The notes under the pieces are model-generated. The model was not told where the DNA came from and ran no database searches. It saw only the letters and a program-made list of their open reading frames with translations. Shown here piece by piece: positions 57,056-57,586 of a stretch of 57,586 bases of DNA. The DNA comes from Legionella sp. (GTDB lineage: Bacteria; Pseudomonadota; Gammaproteobacteria; Legionellales; Legionellaceae), in assembly GCA_017306715.1 (NCBI GenBank), contig JAFKHV010000022.1:1-57586 (forward strand), given 5' to 3'. Positions within the stretch are counted from its first letter, which is position 1; each line of letters opens with the position of its first letter. The translations under genes were made by a program, and so were the position numbers.

Positions 57056-57068
57056 GAATTAACTGGAA
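57040..57068. terminator. Perfect 11-bp hairpin between fis and rnpB
   Basis: TTCCAGTTAAT (57040-57050) and ATTAACTGGAA (57058-57068) form an 11-bp stem with a 7-base loop, 40 bases past the fis stop. No U-run follows on the minus strand. It probably marks the end of the fis transcript and also overlaps the rnpB -35 region. Confidence 0.45.
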
Positions 57069-57108
57069 ATTCTAATAATTACTTGCTGCATCTGTAGGAA
57101 ACAGATTA

Positions 57109-57390
57109 TTAGAAATCGCGCGTTCCAATAAACTCATCATCAAAATAGCGTTTGAGCTTAGTACGTAAGGTACCACGACTAACACCTAGTACACGCGCTG
57201 CTTTAGATTGATTATAACGAGTCAATTCCATCACGGTACGAAATAAAGGCGCTTCGACTTCTTCAACAATTAACTGATACAGATTTAAATTAGCATCTTT
57301 GTTATTAACACTGGAGAGATATCCTTTCACCGCATTAATGACTTGATGCGACAGCGCTTCGCTGCTTTGCACCATAACTTCTGTACTCAT
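57109..57390 (-). CDS. fis: Fis-family DNA-binding protein
   Basis: A nucleoid-associated regulator of 93 residues. The N-terminal half forms the dimer core (VNNKDANLNLYQLIVEEVEAPLF), and the C-terminal half has the Fis helix-turn-helix LTRYNQSKAARVLGVSRGTLRTKLKRYF (58-85), nearly canonical. Legionella carries several Fis paralogues with roles in growth-phase and virulence gene control; which one this is cannot be told here. AGGAG lies 6 bases before the ATG. It is monocistronic, not joined to dusB as in enterics, with a repeat-bearing control region upstream. Confidence 0.95.
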   Translation of the reverse strand: MSTEVMVQSSEALSHQVINAVKGYLSSVNNKDANLNLYQLIVEEVEAPLFRTVMELTRYNQSKAARVLGVSRGTLRTKLKRYFDDEFIGTRDF

Positions 57391-57428
57391 AAAGTTCTCC
57401 TAGTACATATTTTTATAAAAAAGAATTT

Positions 57429-57476
57429 GTTTGGTACATCCTGCATACCAACACCATGTTCTATATAGTACCAAAC
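57429..57476. promoter_or_regulatory. Inverted TTGGTA/TACCAA repeats in the fis control region
   Basis: GTTTGGTAC (57429-57437) and GTACCAAAC (57468-57476) are perfect 9-bp inverted repeats. A third half-site, TACCAA (57446-57451), forms a closer pair with TTGGTA (57431-57436). The outer right copy abuts and overlaps the putative -10. They look like operator half-sites for a dimeric regulator; they do not match the Fis consensus. Confidence 0.4.
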
Positions 57477-57493
57477 ATCTCAAAGAGTGTAAA
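57465..57493 (-). promoter_or_regulatory. fis: Promoter of fis
   Basis: On the minus strand TTTACA (57493-57488; five of six consensus bases) is followed after 17 bases by TACTAT (57470-57465). This would leave a leader of about 70 bases before the fis ATG. A second AT-rich TATAAA lies nearer the gene without a clear -35. Confidence 0.45.
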
Positions 57494-57586
57494 TATTGTT
57501 TTATAGATATTCATTTATTAAGGAAATATTAAGTGCAGAAATTGTATCATTTAATAACAAAAAACCCAAGTTGTTTTATCAAATGT

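Overview
The window looks like chromosome of a Legionella species or a close relative (Legionellales). The base composition is AT-rich. The housekeeping genes are gammaproteobacterial (clpS-clpA, icd, mreBCD, murG, ppsA, purB, nadA/B/C, htpX, dinB, gatCAB, rnpB, fis). Scattered among them are proteins with eukaryote-like domains of the kind Legionella delivers through its Dot/Icm type IV secretion system: a U-box plus Rab-like GTPase protein, an ankyrin protein with a cysteine-protease-like head, and a basic, nuclear-signal-bearing protein with TALE-like helical repeats. The genus call comes from gene content and style, not from a database search.

Layout. 1-3023 (+): end of a rhomboid protease gene, a Cys-rich secreted protein, thiM-thiD and a NIF3-like protein. 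3085-4991 (-): the U-box/Rab-like protein and a membrane-anchored cyclic-nucleotide-binding protein. 5142-9808 (-): clpS-clpA followed directly by two LPS genes (a WaaE-like glycosyltransferase and an O-antigen ligase). 10029-13015 (-): icd, an M14-like lipoprotein and an unknown protein. 13258-16525: rluE (+), then mreB-mreC-mreD (-) with a possible tiny leader ORF upstream of mreB. 16590-24258 (-): a ComEA-like protein, then a CPA2 antiporter-nadC-murG-M20 peptidase set linked by overlaps, then ppsA. 24507-28901 (+): purB-nadB-nadA. 29003-31374: small secreted and membrane proteins. 31399-40549: the TALE-like protein (-), htpX (+), a very large RelE/SF1-helicase/helical-repeat gene that appears frameshifted (-), and a large membrane protein (-). 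40729-46293: dinB, an amt gene with an in-frame stop, selO, a secreted protein and HMG-CoA synthase. 46573-49879 (+): the ankyrin/protease-like protein and a secreted subtilase. 49886-53312 (-): a ClC channel and fused trpEG. 53450-56641 (+): gatCAB. 56667-57586 (-): RNase P RNA, fis and its control region.

How the genes work together. nadB, nadA and nadC supply all three steps from aspartate to nicotinate mononucleotide for NAD. thiM and thiD phosphorylate the two thiamine precursors. mreBCD and murG serve cell-wall growth. gatCAB makes Gln-tRNA and/or Asn-tRNA by amidation. clpSA is the N-degron protease adaptor and unfoldase. The putative effectors are single genes placed between these units.

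Most notable: (i) the 359-residue protein at 31399-32478, with about five degenerate 31-33-residue repeats like those of TAL-effector/Bat DNA-binding proteins, a bipartite nuclear signal and a Ser/acidic/aromatic tail; (ii) the roughly 1,700-residue RelE-helicase-repeat gene split at an A8 run; (iii) the U-box/Rab1-like fusion with a broken G3 motif; (iv) the ankyrin protein with a Cys-His-Asp papain-like arrangement. No CRISPR array, insertion sequence, prophage, tRNA or attachment site was seen.
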